DNA of 64,000 nucleotides from Apoda limacodes (Eukaryota; Arthropoda; Insecta; Lepidoptera; Limacodidae). Made by a program: the position numbers and the translations under genes. The notes under the pieces are model-generated. The model made no database searches. It had not been told where the DNA came from and saw only the letters and a list, made by a program, of their open reading frames with translations. Position 1 is the stretch's first letter. Each line of letters begins with the position of its first letter. Where the stretch lies: contig OX291551.1 in assembly GCA_946406115.1 (NCBI GenBank), positions 11,470,001 to 11,534,000 of the forward strand, in the 5' to 3' direction. Positions 21,230-33,709 of the stretch are shown one piece after another.

Positions 21230-24200
21230 TTTTTATAATTAGCTTTTAAGTTTTATATTATAGTATAATAAAAATATATTACTTCAGTAGTGTAAGTTTT
21301 AAGTATTTAACGTAATAAGTAAAGATTATTTATTTTGAAATATAGCTATTTATGCTACTGTTATGAAATGAAGAAATTTTTTACATAACGCGAGAACAAA
21401 AATACCATTTTTGTGCAGTTGCGTATAAGATATTATCTACAACTTTACTAATAAAATAAAACACTGTACTGAGTGAATTATTTTAATTTGTAATATTTTT
21501 ATTTGTAATAACTTTTTGCGTGTTTATGTCAAAATTATTGTAAAATTCTATATCCATACAGGCATGAAATGCCAAACTTATTTACTTCAACAGACTCTTA
21601 AATCTGAATTTTAAAAGAGTGACAGATAGAAAAGATTCGAAGTTTGGATATTTTGTCTGAGATAGATGTTAAAAACAAAATTTGCAATTTTTACCTAAAA
21701 TAAATAGGAATTCATCTTTTTGATGTGCATCAAGTTCTGCGAGAAACAGGAACTAAGGAGATGTAAATTACAAGAGGAATTTACCGCACGAGCTTTAATA
21801 AGAGAAGGTTTGATTTTCTCGATAAAATATCTCAGGGTTGTGGGTTCTACCATAAACCCTCCCAACAGGTATCTAAGTGCATTTATTTGGATAGGTGATT
21901 ATTGCTATATTGATTCTTCGGATTGGCCATTTTCGCCGTATTGATTTTTGATTTCTCAATTTGAAAAAAATTGTTATGGCATAGATTGCTGAAAATTGGT
22001 GAATATTACATCATATTCAGATTATTTGATATTTGCGACAATACAGTCGACCCGAAGGGAAAATTACGATACAGTCGTCTAGATATGAAAAAGACGGCAA
22101 AACAGATAAATTCGGAAACGGAATTTAGTGCAATTTATTATGGAATTATAGAATTTCAAATTATTTATTTGTGAATCAGCGATTGTATATAAAACTAAAA
22201 ATAAATTGTATTAACGGAATTCACAAACATTTTTATTTATTTTTCCCTGAGGAATTAGTCTCGACAACACATGAACGAAAAAAATATTTTGGGCACATTG
22301 CTAGATTCTCACCACTAATAAAAAATCTTCTAGCTTTTTTTCATATTAATACCTGAATTTTACGGGAAGCAGATTATTGCTTGCTATAATAGCTCTTTGT
22401 AATGTTTGGAGGTGTATTTTCCATTCCATGCCATTGTCTGATTTGTTAATTATTATAATTATGAAACGAAAACAAAACATATTGCGTGAATGTATATGTA
22501 TTTGTTTGCCGCGTACTTAACTACCTACTGTAGGTATTTCAACGGAGCCCAAAGCAGGTAGGTAACAAAAAGGTCTTGCCAATATATGTGTAATCATTCA
22601 CATTTCTATCATCATCAGTAGGTACACTTTTGTGTATTATACTCCGATTTCTTACCCAGTATCTATCTTTTGATGACTAACCTGATACAAAAAGAAGGTA
22701 CCTATAGCGTAGGAAATCTAAATAGTACCTATTTGGTAGGTATCTAAATAAACACTAACGTCGAAATGGTCTTCACAGCAATATGCTCTTGTTTTTGTAG
22801 AAAGCTCATCCCTCCTCATGACTCTGACCCAATTTTTTCTAACATTTACGTCTTTAGGCACCATTATAAATATGTTTTCCGGTGAAGATAAAGTTGCTGA
22901 GTTACATTTTGGAACAACACAATATTTATATTTATTATATTACTTCTGATTAGACAGAGACATATTAATCAACTCTCGTTCTGTAGATAAGTGCGCGTAC
23001 CCATAGCAGTTTGCAGTGTAACTAAGCGGTCTCAAGCGCTGTGACGTTATTGTGCTCACGCACTAAAAAAGCGAACTGCTCTAACTTTGTCCGTTTTTAT
23101 CGTATGGTGTAATTTGCATCAAAATTTAAAAAAAAATAGAATAGTTTATTGAAGAGAATAGGAAAATACTCGCATAGAAACACATTTCAACTATTTACAC
23201 TAAAAATATTCAAAGAAGGTAAAATATTAACGAGAGAAACAAAGATACAGAAGATTAATACCTCAGAGCATAATTACGCAGTCAAAATGAGCGAATGCAG
23301 GTGCAGGTGTGAAAACCGGGAACCATTTTAAAGTGATTTTACAGAAAGGCCTTATAAAAATAAAATTTAATAAAAAAACAATTTTAAAAACAAGCTTATT
23401 TATTTTTTATCGCGTTACGAACTAAAAAGAAAAAAACGGTTTGAACTAAAAAAGTGCACAACGCCGCTAAAGAAGTTTTCACTTCAAAATCAATCTTGTT
23501 ATTTTGCCAATCATCCTATTATGGCGTGGCATTATAGTTTCCGTCTCGCAAATTTTTATGGCGTGGCATTCTGCTTTCCGTCTAACGAATTTTCGACAAA
23601 AAGTACACAACGCTGCTAAAGAAATTTTCACTTCAAAAATAAATTAAAGTAACATTTTCAAAAACAGCGTATATCGTTGAACATCTCTTCGCCCTCATGC
23701 TCTATTCATCATTCTGAACAATGTTTGTGAGACGAGTTCTCCAATATACATTAAATTTTTCGACTTCCCACACAAATTGACAAAACAGCTGACAAAATTT
23801 TGTATGTAAAGTTAAAAAATTTAATGTTTATGTTGGAATAACCCCTATTTTAGTAATTCGTCATCATAATATAGGCGTGCGTTGATAGTTAGGTTCTAGT
23901 GACGTATTAAAATAAATGTTTAAAATATATAAATTTTATAAGCTTGAGTCACTGATATTGTGTAGTAAAATATCAGTAATTAAAAAAATATTACGACTTT
24001 CAAAACATTTTTTCAAGATTTTTCAAAAGTCATAACCGAAAAATTATTCATTTCCGTATACTGAAATTTCAGATTTGAGGTCAAAGTTATCATATTTATC
24101 TGCCAAAAAAGTTTAAACGAGCTAGCAAGGGGGCCTTGTTCTAAAGCTGAGGCCTTAATTTTCATTGATGTGTTTTTTTTTGCTCTGCTCCTACGGATCA

Positions 24201-25020
24201 TGGTTTTATGTTAAATAACCTATACCTTTTTTTAGTATGAAAATTAGCGGTGAAACTCCCATTCCAAAATAGGTGGAAAATCGATTTTACAGGGTTGATA
24301 ATCGTTCAACAGAGTAAAAGTATAAGTACATTGGAAGTAGCCCCAGTTTATTATCGTCATCAACTATACAAAGGTGTACTTTAACAAACCTAATAGGTGA
24401 ATAATCACTGCGATGACCTTTCCAAATACCTACTAGTCTACTTGTGCGTTGTGTTTTCATGAAGGACTTTTGATGGAGAAGTCTATTTCACCTTTGATTT
24501 CAGTATCCTTTTATGAGTTGGCAGTAGGCATAGTCCCTTAAATCCTTCAAATGTAAGGTTCACGACGAAAGATTAAGTAGAAAGAACTGTCAAGAAATGA
24601 CGCGAAACACGTTTCGTTTAGACAATAATAGCGCCACTGAAATTATCAGATACGCTTAGACGGAACGGGTAGTTGGTGCTATAAAGAGGTTTTACTATTA
24701 AATTTCAACGCGGCTCGGAAGGAACGCCCTAAATGTAATTGGAAGCTGATGTGTTTGTTTCCATAAAAAAATATAAAAATATTGAACATTTTTGCTATTT
24801 TCAATATTTTATTGTGATTTTATTGTCTATATATCAAGAATAATAAATATACAGTTATAAATGTGTGTTCTACTAACGATCCATAAATCAGATTTTTGTA
24901 CTAATGTTGCTTCGGACGCTAGAATCTCGTTCCAGCCTATTAATTTCTAATTTCAAGCTTGTTTTGGTAAAGATCTGAAAATCAAGTTTTACAGTGTCCA
25001 GACAATGTTTGTTGTTTATT
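21230..25020. other. AT-rich intergenic region upstream of the 25-kb exon
   Basis: No gene recognised. At 23454-23640 a local duplication repeats ACAACGCCGCTAAAGAAG / ACAACGCTGCTAAAGAAA at about 147-base spacing, with a nested double ATGGCGTGGCATT. GTAGGTA-type simple motifs occur at 22520-22745. Confidence 0.5.
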
Positions 25021-25036
25021 CTTTACCGTAATAACG

Positions 25037-25102
25037 ATGGGAGATAAAAACAACAGGGAATTCTTTGCTACTGGATCTGCAGCTTTTAATTACAACAATG
25101 TG
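25037..25102 (+). CDS. candidate first coding exon of an unknown gene
   Basis: The ATG at 25037 opens 22 codons (MGDKNNREFFATGSAAFN and four more residues, YNNV) that end in phase 0 at a strong donor GTG|GTGAGT (25103). Composition looks coding against an AT-rich background. I do not recognise the protein, and no matching phase-0 acceptor with coding sequence was found downstream in the window, so the rest may lie beyond it. It could also be an isolated chance match. Confidence 0.4.
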
Positions 25103-25889
25103 GTGAGTAAATGATGTTTCAACGATTTAGATTTCATGCTTTATTGCAAATTAATGATTTAATGCTTTTGTCCAACATATATTACTCTGAAGATCAGCCT
25201 TAAACTCTACATCTACCTAGTACGATTGTTTTTCCTATGAACCCTTTTTAGTTACTCACCAGTAAATGAATGGTGTCGTCTTTATTACAACCCAATTGTT
25301 TTTTCTGAATCTATCTCTACATATCTGGTGCTTAAGCTCATTTTTAGCACTTCAGATTGCAAGTGTGAATATTTAACATTTTGTGCATTCCAAATCGATT
25401 TTACCAGGTAAAGATTTTATTTGGAGCATTCTGGGACTGTGCTGTAGTTAATTTGCTGTCATAGTTGTCAATGTTCAGTTTGACTGTACAATTAATTTAT
25501 TAGCTAATAACATAATATATTACCAATTTGTTTTTTGATATAAAACGACACCCATTACAATTGAAATCTTAAATTTGTTAGTGTTTGTTAATTTAACAAA
25601 ACTCCAATTTTTGACTTGATTCACATGTCACTGAGACAGGAGTTGAAATCAATAGCAGTTGTCATTATAAATAATTTAACTTGATATTTTTAATTGAATA
25701 TTTATTTAGCAATGGATTTCAAAACTACTTTCTTAACTTTTCATTGTCTTCTGCAATGGGTTAAGATTAGGGGTTTTTGGATTGGTCTGCAAATTTCTGC
25801 GCTCCAAAGGAAAAGGTGGGAACCCCTTTTAGTCTCTTAAAGAAAGCAGCCTAACTCTGTATCACCTACCATTTACGCTGCAGTATACG

Positions 25890-26480
25890 GCTAACTTAAC
25901 GGTCACCTTTGCATTAATCGATTTAAAAAAATGAAAAAAATTGAAAATCAATTTATATTCTTCATGACTAATTCACGTCAATTTCTTCATTACTCAGACT
26001 CCAATTCTGAAGAATATTAATATATTTACGGAGATACATCGGTGGTAGTGCTAACTTTAGGGTTGAAGAATATTAATATATTTACGGAGATACGTCAGTG
26101 GTAGTGCTAACTTTAGGGTCGCTTTTGCATTAATCGAATTTAAAAATGAAAAAAAAATTATAATCAATTTACCTATATTCTTTACGACTAATTCACGACA
26201 ATTTCTCCGTTACTCAGGTTCCAATTCCGAAAAGAATATTTACGAAGATACGAGGGTGATGATACTATCTTTATGGTCGCCTTTGCATTAATTGACTTTT
26301 ATAAATGATTCACGATTCACGACAATTTCTCCATAACAAAGATTCGAACAGTAAACAGAATATAAATTGATTTTCAATTTTTTTCATTATTTCTCAAATC
26401 AGAACAAAGAGAAAATCTATTTATATTCTTTACGAGTAATTCATGACAATTTCTCCATTCATATGATTTCAATTTCGAGC
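25890..26480. repeat. diverged tandem array with nested 70-base duplication
   Basis: Blocks CCTTTGCATTAATCGA, AATTCACGTCAATTTCT and GATACGTCAGTGGTAGTGC recur about every 200-215 bases in three to four diverged units. One block (GAAGAATATTAATATATTTA with GGTAGTGCTAACTTTAGGG) is repeated directly at about 70-base spacing near 26010 and 26065. Confidence 0.7.
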
Positions 26481-26654
26481 AGTATTCACAGAGTAACAGG
26501 GTTGGTAATAAACTTAACTGTTAGGTTGGCATTACCAGGGTCTATAAAAAAAATTAAAAGCCTGACAATTTTTTTGTTTCTACGACAAAGCGATAAATTT
26601 ACGACAAGTTTTGCAATTATTGCAATTACTATTTTCTAAAATGGTAATGCTAAC

Positions 26655-26760
26655 TTAACAGCAGCTATAGCAAACTCCTTTAGTATAATCAAGGAGTTTT
26701 CGTTAGAATCCCACGCCGATAACCAAATTTAGGGTGGGCAGAACTGCGGGCAAAATTTAT
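26655..26760 (+). mobile_element. Helitron-like 3' end fragment
   Basis: AGCTATAGCAAACTCC, then AATCCCACGCCGATAACC and TTTAGGGTGGGCAGAACTGC with GGGCAAAATTT. Same order as the complete copy at 60238. Confidence 0.6.
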
Positions 26761-26929
26761 TAATTTCTTAATTATCTTCTAAGACCATTATCTTCACATA
26801 AATTACAATCCAGAACAATAAAATAAATAATTACAATCATTCACAATACTTACTGTAAAACTGAACTTTAAACATCATCCCAAAACTGCTATCTCCAGAC
26901 AGTCAGAACTGACTATATATTCAGAAAAA

Positions 26930-26980
26930 AAACCAGTCAAGTGCGAGTTGGACATGCGCACTGAGGGTTCTGTAAACAGG
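26930..26980 (+). repeat. dispersed AAGTGCGAGTCGGAC-type repeat
   Basis: GTCAAGTGCGAGTTGGACAT then GGGTTCTGTAAACA. The same motif series occurs at 10279-10330 and 39660-39705, and its usual companion (ACAACAAAGTGATCC) at about 27968-27982. Common in lepidopteran genomes, in my recollection. Confidence 0.5.
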
Positions 26981-27129
26981 TAAACTGTATAAAGGGGCAA
27001 ACTAAACTTTGCTGTTGGACAATGAATATATTTTCTTTTGCGATTATAAACTGATTTACAGTTCATAAACTAACCACGATCTATATTGATGTATTGAGAC
27101 AACTAAAAATATGTTCTTGTGATGTAGTA

Positions 27130-28010
27130 TAAATTTTATAATTCTAGGTCAACAGGAATTACCCATAGGTTTTGATTTATTTGTGTTACAATATGCGACA
27201 AAAAATAACCGTATTTTGGGCATATTTTTTATAAATATAATGGACTTAGAAACTTGATTTTTTACAACTTTAAGAGACCGTAGACCTTAGTAGGTATTTG
27301 ATATTAATTTCAAGTTGTTACCTCCACGAATTTTATGTAAAAACAGACAGACAAACTTTTTTTTAAAGTGTTATAACTTCAAATTAACTAATTTTGGTTT
27401 TGTTCCTATATTTGTGATTCATTTGTGAGAAATTTCATGATTCTAGGACACGGGAAGTACCCCATAGGTTTTGATTTATTTGTGTTACAATATGCGACAA
27501 AAATAACCGTATTTTGGGCATATTTTTTATAAATATAATGGACTTAGAAACTTGATTTTTTACAACTTTAAGTGACATAGACTTTAGTAGGTATTTGATA
27601 TTAATTTCAAGTTGTTACCTCCACGCATTTTATGTAAAATCAGACAAACTTTTTTTTAAAGTGTTATAACTTCAAATTAACTAATTTTGGTTTTGTTCCT
27701 ATATTTGTGATTCATTTGTGAGAAATTTCATGATTCTAGGACACGGGAAGTACCCCATAGGTTTTGATTTATTTGTGAATGCCAAAATATGCGATAAAAA
27801 CGTATTTCGACCGTATTGTTTTATTATGCTGGCTTAGAAGCTTGATTTTTTTTTACAGCTTCAAGGGTCCATAGACCTTAGTATTTGATATTAATTTCAA
27901 CTTGATACCTTTAAGCGTTCCTGAGAAAAAGACTGTTGACAGACTGGCAGTCAGACAGACAGAAGGACAACAAAGTGATCCTTTCCTTTTTTCCTTATGA
28001 GGTGCGGAAT
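27130..28010. repeat. tandem array of about 297-bp units, nearly three copies
   Basis: CATAGGTTTTGATTTATTTG begins at 27164, 27463 and 27756 (periods 299 and 293). The first two units are almost identical over AATATGCGACAAAAA, CCGTATTTTGGGCATATTTT and CTTCAAATTAACTAATTTTG; the third diverges and ends in the ACAAAGTGATCC / GGTGCGGAATCCTAAAAA tail. It looks like tandem growth of part of a transposon. Confidence 0.85.
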
Positions 28011-28014
28011 CCTA

Positions 28015-29490
28015 AAAAGAAAGCCTCAGACCTGTCACTTAAAACCTCTATAGTGTTGTCACTATACAGACAAATTTGTATTACTTAAAACTTTTTTTTT
28101 AATCTGGTGCTTTAAGCCTGATTTTGACTTACCTGTTCAATAAAAAAATTAAACAAAAATAAACTTAACTGTAACTTACACAAGTTGTGCGAATAGCGAC
28201 TACACGTTATCAAAACGAAACTTGTAAAAATAATGCTGAATCGGTTATTTGTACAAGTTGTGCGAATAATAATAATGGTTTTTCATACACAAGGTTTGCT
28301 AATTGTTATATCCTTTGCCATATTTTAGATGAAATCTTTATGTAGCTCAGAATAAACGGCTTTAAGCGCGTCTGGAACATTTGGATGGTAATTAACGCCT
28401 TAAGAGGGGGTATAAAGCAAAATAGCCCTCAGTAGTATTGAATTTTTAGCAAGTAAATCAGAAACAATCCAAATAAATAATAAAAAAACACGTAAATACT
28501 ACGTTATAATTCCAAGGTCTGATATTAGCAAAAACATAATTCAACAATATTTGTTTGGTAGAAAAAAAAAATTCAAAGTGTAGTGTTTACCAATTCTTGA
28601 TTTATTTGAAATTTATCTGAAATTTTAATTAAATGTTACTTGATACAAAACCTAGGGCTGTTATAAGCAATTTTTAATACAAGTGATAATATATGAGTTA
28701 TTAATATTTAATGCTTTTCGCCCATACAAAGTTAATATTATGGTTGTATGAAAAATGTGTCTGGCTTTATGCCCCCTTTTAAGTAATTATTTAACTATTT
28801 AAATTATTGCTTAAATAATTGACATATTAACTTCATTTACGGTTCGTTCCAAATCGCAACGAGGAAGTTAAAAAGGTGGATAAATTCTTTACACTGCCAT
28901 AGAAAAGGTTAATATTCACTTCTGTCAGTGTTAAAATTAACTGTCAAAAACTGGGTTGATTTTTTAACTTTACCGGGCGATAATAACTGAGCGTGTTTTA
29001 GAACAAAGCCTTAATTTAATTTATTAAGCAACTCTAAATACTTAAGTTTCTACACTATCTTTATGACTATCAGTGATAAATGTGAGTTCCTTATGTCGCA
29101 CGCACGCTACTTGCCACATACGAGATGATAGTTATCGCAAGTGGTATATGGTGTACGCGAATGCATTTCTTATGTGAAGCACGGAAAACTAAGCGAAACC
29201 TGAGATTTCTAGTTGAAATCTTTAGTGCAGAGCTGACAGAAGATACTTCAACCTGATATTCTAAATAATAATTAAAGTTTATTTTGAATTAGCACGACTA
29301 AGTGTCTGTTGGAAATGTCGGATAGGTCATAACCGTTTATACTTCTACTTTCCTAATGTTTTGTTGACAATGCGTATCATGACGCATTGAATGCGCTCAA
29401 TGCTGTCTATGCGCTAATTAGATCGTTCTGTTGACCAAAAATTAATGCTCTATGACGTCACTTCCGGACCGCATTCAATGCATTGGCTGC
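28015..29490. other. AT-rich intergenic region
   Basis: No gene recognised. ACAAGTTGTGCGAATA is repeated at about 28180 and 28252 (spacing near 72 bases). GCATTGAATGCG palindromes occur near 29383-29480. Confidence 0.45.
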
Positions 29491-29495
29491 ACATG

Positions 29496-29836
29496 CTCGG
29501 TAGGCAGAGTAGTGGATGTGCTGTCAAATAGTGAACGGCCATATTGTTTGTTTACATGACAAAACGATTTCAATGCCTATGCGATATCATAGCGCTGTAT
29601 ACCATCAATAGAAGGCACCTTAAAATAGAGAGTAGGTATATGGTAACAAACTAGTAAGACTTATGTCCGTCCGCTCGTTTATCCGTTGGTTAGTTCAAAT
29701 CACAAATATTGCTTGTCATAAGACTTTTCTGTCTATGCGGTTAAAATTTTGCACATGCTAGTAGTACTGCTATGCTAGGTACCAACAATATGGCCGTTCA
29801 CTATTTGACAGCACATCCACTACTCTACCTACCGAG
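29496..29836. mobile_element. 341-bp MITE-like element with 53-bp terminal inverted repeats
   Basis: The arms 29496-29548 and 29784-29836 are inverted with one mismatch in 53 bases (outer ends CTCGGTAGG / CCTACCGAG, inner AATATGGCCG blocks). The 235-base interior has no ORF. No target duplication was found, so the exact insertion boundaries are open. Confidence 0.82.
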
Positions 29837-30059
29837 TTACTATATTGATAACAAAATACATGCGTGGGTGACGCAGATGTGGATATTTATCCCTACGCTA
29901 TTGCGTGTTCTCGTCGGTCATCGGTCCGATGAGTGACGTAGCTTGCCCATAGCTACTGCAGCTTGCTAAATGACCACTGAGGCTTTATCGTTAATTTTAT
30001 TGAGCCAAGGAACACCTAGCACCTCTTGAACTTATTTAGAAGGCCATAGTCACCGATAT

Positions 30060-30260
30060 AGTTCGAATAGTTAGCAAGCTGAAGTGGCAATGGGCAAGCT
30101 ACTTCGCTCGTTTAACCAATAATCAGTGGGAAAGAAAAGTTATCAAGTGGCGACCATGAACTGCGGCAGGCCTTCTACCAGGTGGACAGACTATTCGGTT
30201 AACTACTAGACTGAATGCTGGCGGTCCGGTTCATGACCGACCGCGGTAGCAGTTGTGGAA
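30060..30260 (+). mobile_element. RTE-like LINE C-terminal fragment
   Basis: Plus strand: SKLKWQWASYFARL then NNQWERKVIKWRP, the ORF2 C-terminal block also present (inverted) at 7900-8050. Frames are broken after a stop. Confidence 0.7.
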
Positions 30261-31138
30261 TGGAAAGATATGGGGGGCCTTTTTGCAAATTTATCGAATT
30301 GTATGATAAACAGCATATTTAAACAGCAATATCAATAAATCGTTGGGACTGCAGCTGTCATCCATCTCCCATCGATCGCCATTCATTAAATGGCTGAGTG
30401 TAAACAGCGGCTCTACGATGGCCTATCGTGGTGCATAACCATATATATACGACATATATAACATAGCGTGGTCCATCCTCGCTGTGTACTGTACGATGGC
30501 CCAACTTATTAACCCGTCGGTTTTCATTTCTTGATTTAGAGAGAGTTATAGATAACTAATTTTCTTCGTAATCGATAAGTGAACTAAGCAAGCAATAACA
30601 ATTAGTTGTGTGATAATTATATTTAATTTTCATTTGGCGCGGGAAGTTAAAGCAATAAGCCATTGTTGAGGGTTTTCTATTTATCCAATAGCTGCCTCTG
30701 AACAATAACAGTTCGCAGTGTGATGCTGATCTCACGGCGAGACAATGCTATGTGGGGCAAGCAGTTGACACAATTTAATTTGCACCAGCACTAATTCACG
30801 GTGTAATACTGCTTTTAATTCTCACGCATCCACTTGACAACGTTAATGTGCACTCTCGTTTACACAACGACTAAATTATGCAGAAACGTGTTTTATTTGC
30901 GTTACATGCTTGTATGTCGTTTTAACACATTTATATTCAAATGAGTTTGAATGTACACTAATTTTAATGAGCTGAAATGATATTATATAGCTCTATATTT
31001 ATTTTTTCTTTATCTTGTCACATATCAGTTTTATTGGGATTTGGATCAAAAACTGTTCTCTGTGTGGTACACAGTTTAAGAGTTGTCATAGCTGATCAAA
31101 ACAAAATATTTGACTGTAGGTACATATTAACTACGATA

Positions 31139-31450
31139 AAAACCCGACTGTAAAAACATTAAGAACTAAAAAGCAATAAACAAGTGCGCCCAAAACATAC
31201 CAAATATTTAACTAAAAGCAGACGGAACTCGTATTAAGGTAACTACTATAGTTTGAGCAATCTGTACTAGTTCTTGAACTTTAATTGAAAGTAGTCCAAC
31301 CTGCTTATAGTTAAATATTAGTTAATTATTTATTTTAAATCTTTAGTTTAGCTTGCTTAATTATTTTATGTAGGTACCGTATAACACTCGAAAGATGAAT
31401 AACTTAAATTTAAAAATCGGAAGGTCACAATGGAATGGACATAACCACAT
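31139..31450. repeat. dispersed repeat shared with 58560-59030
   Basis: Blocks AAGAACTAAAAAGCAATAAA, AAACATACCAAATATTTAAC, GCAGACGGAACTCG and GGTCACAATGGAATGGACAT recur at 58560-59030. There the CAGACGGAACTC and GGTCACAATGGAACGGACAT blocks keep orientation, while the AAACATACCAAATAT block is inverted. Confidence 0.65.
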
Positions 31451-31734
31451 AAAAAGTCAAGCAAAATAGAAAACTAAGCAACCACAAAATATTTTATCAT
31501 TTTATTTAGCAAAACCTTTATAACGATATCCAAACATATAAACATATATATTTGGGAGAGTATGTTTGTTTTCTTGATATTTCTTAGCGCCGCTGCAAAG
31601 TAATCTATTGAATTGATTTTTTGCACAGAGATTGTTGAGGAGACGAAGAAGAGGACATAGGCTAACTTTGCCCGAAAAAGTTCCCACAGGAATAACTAGG
31701 ACCGAATCTCACGTGTACTTACTACATCTTTAGC

Positions 31735-31822
31735 AAACTTTATTTCTACAATCAAAGACTTGTACAATCCTACGCCGTTAATCGAATTTAGCGCGGGCAA
31801 AGCCGCGTGCAAAAGCTAGTTT
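31735..31822 (+). mobile_element. Helitron-like 3' end fragment
   Basis: CGTTAATCGAATTTAGCGCG then GGCAAAGCCGCGTGCAAAAG and CTAGTT: the hairpin and CTAG|T terminus are well kept here. Confidence 0.65.
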
Positions 31823-33435
31823 TCATCCTTAAATGAATAATAATTGTTCCTAAGTTTCAGTACCTCAAAATGAGAAAACGAAACCTTACAGGACCAGTTT
31901 TGTACTTCATCACTCAAGAGTCAAGACAGGTTTTTTCGAAATGGCTAGAGGTTACTAAGTTACGGTATTAAGTGCATGTCGACATCCTTAAAATCCTGCA
32001 AACATATGGCCTTTTAAATACATACATACTTCTATTTACTCTTACATTATTATAAAGAGGTAAAGTTTGTAATTTTGGATGTACGAGGTAATCTACGAAA
32101 CTACACATCCGATTTCAAAATTATTTCACCAATGTTTAAAATGGACCGTCAGCGTGAACGTGACAGCTGTATATTAGAAATCTCACGGCGATTAAAAAAA
32201 TAGGCGCGGCCGCGGGAAAAAGCGCACGTATCAAAACATATATTTTATAAATTTTGCTTAGATGAAGGACTTTTTCTCGAGAAAAGGAAGTAAGTGTATT
32301 CAGGGAATTATATAATCTAAAAAACTAGAAACTGAAATGATCGTTATAATCAAATACCTTCTTACTTACACACATTAACTTTACTTTTTTATCTCAACAG
32401 CGTATTTATCTCAATATTCTATACCTGATAAAAATGCATATCCTAACAAAAATAACCTAAAATTAAAAGACAAATCCCTAAAATATATATACATATAAAA
32501 GGATATTACCTAATATAAAAGTCCACTATAGAACACATCTGGTTTAAAAGTATTTAGGACGCTAGCCAAATTTCCACAGTGGGTAGGTAGAGGTGAGTAA
32601 AGAAATTTATAAAACTTTTTGCTTCCGAAGACCAGGTGCCCGTTGTTTGAAAGGTTAGTGACCCAAAAATCTAAGAAGATACCATATTCGAGTACTTATT
32701 GTTAATCTTCTGGGTGCCTTTGATATACGAAAAAGCAGAAGTGCTCACACAGGTAGCATTCCACTATGACTTCGGCCTTTCTCCCAAGGAACTACAGTAA
32801 CTCTATCAGTTATATAAAATGCGGAAATATTTTTAAGTATTAAGACTGTCTATGTTTCGGCCAGCAGGAAGCACAGTGTACAATATCGCAAAAACTATAT
32901 TTTCACTTGAACTGGCATAAAGAAAGAAATAAAAACTTTTTACGATCTTCGAGGTTGCATGTCGTAAGATGTGGTACCAGGGTACCAGGGTCGGCTAGGC
33001 GCTCGCGTGAACATTCCCCTTACCAACGGCAACGCGTTTATATGCAAGCAGATACCAAGAAATATAGTTTTACTGTCAGCTGTCGACAATTCTTAATTTA
33101 GAACACAATTTTTCGGCTATGTATTGCGTTATTATTACATTTTGGACCACTCAATATTTTGCCACTTGGAGATTGAAATCTATGTAAGCTTCATTTTATA
33201 ACTTAGTGAGATTTCTATTGATTGATTATAAGTTATAATACAATTGTATTTCAATTTATAACGAAATTAAACTGAGTATAGTACAGTACCGTCAATTCTG
33301 ATTGCGTGATGAAACTGATGAAGCTAGTTAAAGCTAGCTTCAAAATTTGTAGCTAGGTACACGATCGCGTGATCGGCAATACATATCAAATCCACCTATA
33401 CCTAGTTGACAAGGCTGTCTCGCGGTGTTCAGCTT

Positions 33436-33446
33436 TACCGAGTCAG
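33436..33446 (+). promoter_or_regulatory. possible arthropod initiator upstream of the 33.6-kb exon
   Basis: GAGTCAGTTCA contains TCAGT, the arthropod Inr core, about 200 bases before the ATG at 33639, in a GC-richer patch. Weak evidence on its own. Confidence 0.25.
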
Positions 33447-33638
33447 TTCATTTTAGGCTTGCGAAACATTTGCTACTTCGAGTGCTCATAACTGTGGCGG
33501 TAAAACCAGTCGTAATATTTAGTCTAGTGACCTTCGAAGTGTAAAAAATAGAATATAAATATAAGGAAAGTGTTTGTTTCCGTACATTACATGCGTTATT
33601 TCGATGTTTAGTGTTGTATCTCTTTGGGATACGTAAAC

Positions 33639-33700
33639 ATGTGTGAAGTACGTTACTCGAACGATGAAGATGGTATCGTTTCTGAAGAAGAAAGCGGTGC
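33639..33700 (+). CDS. candidate first coding exon (acidic N-terminus)
   Basis: The ATG at 33639 opens 20 codons, MCEVRYSNDEDGIVSEEE followed by Ser-Gly, then two bases (GC) before a strong donor GTGAGT at 33701. The acidic, Ser-rich peptide looks coding. Exit phase 2 (an Ala codon lacking one base) fits the exon at 50615-50670, whose first base would complete GCT. The protein is not recognised. The spliced N-terminus would then read on into a Ser/Pro/Arg-rich linker. Supporting points are donor strength, phase match and local rise in GC; against it, nothing beyond those short exons is visible. Confidence 0.5.
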
Positions 33701-33709
33701 GTGAGTTAC

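Larger units (their letters stand above)
30265..33430. other. gene-free stretch before the 33.6-kb exon
   Basis: No gene recognised beyond the repeats listed separately. A GC-rich patch lies at 32150-32230 (GGCGCGGCCGCGGG) and a short one at 32960-33040 with a GGTACCAG doublet. Confidence 0.45.
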
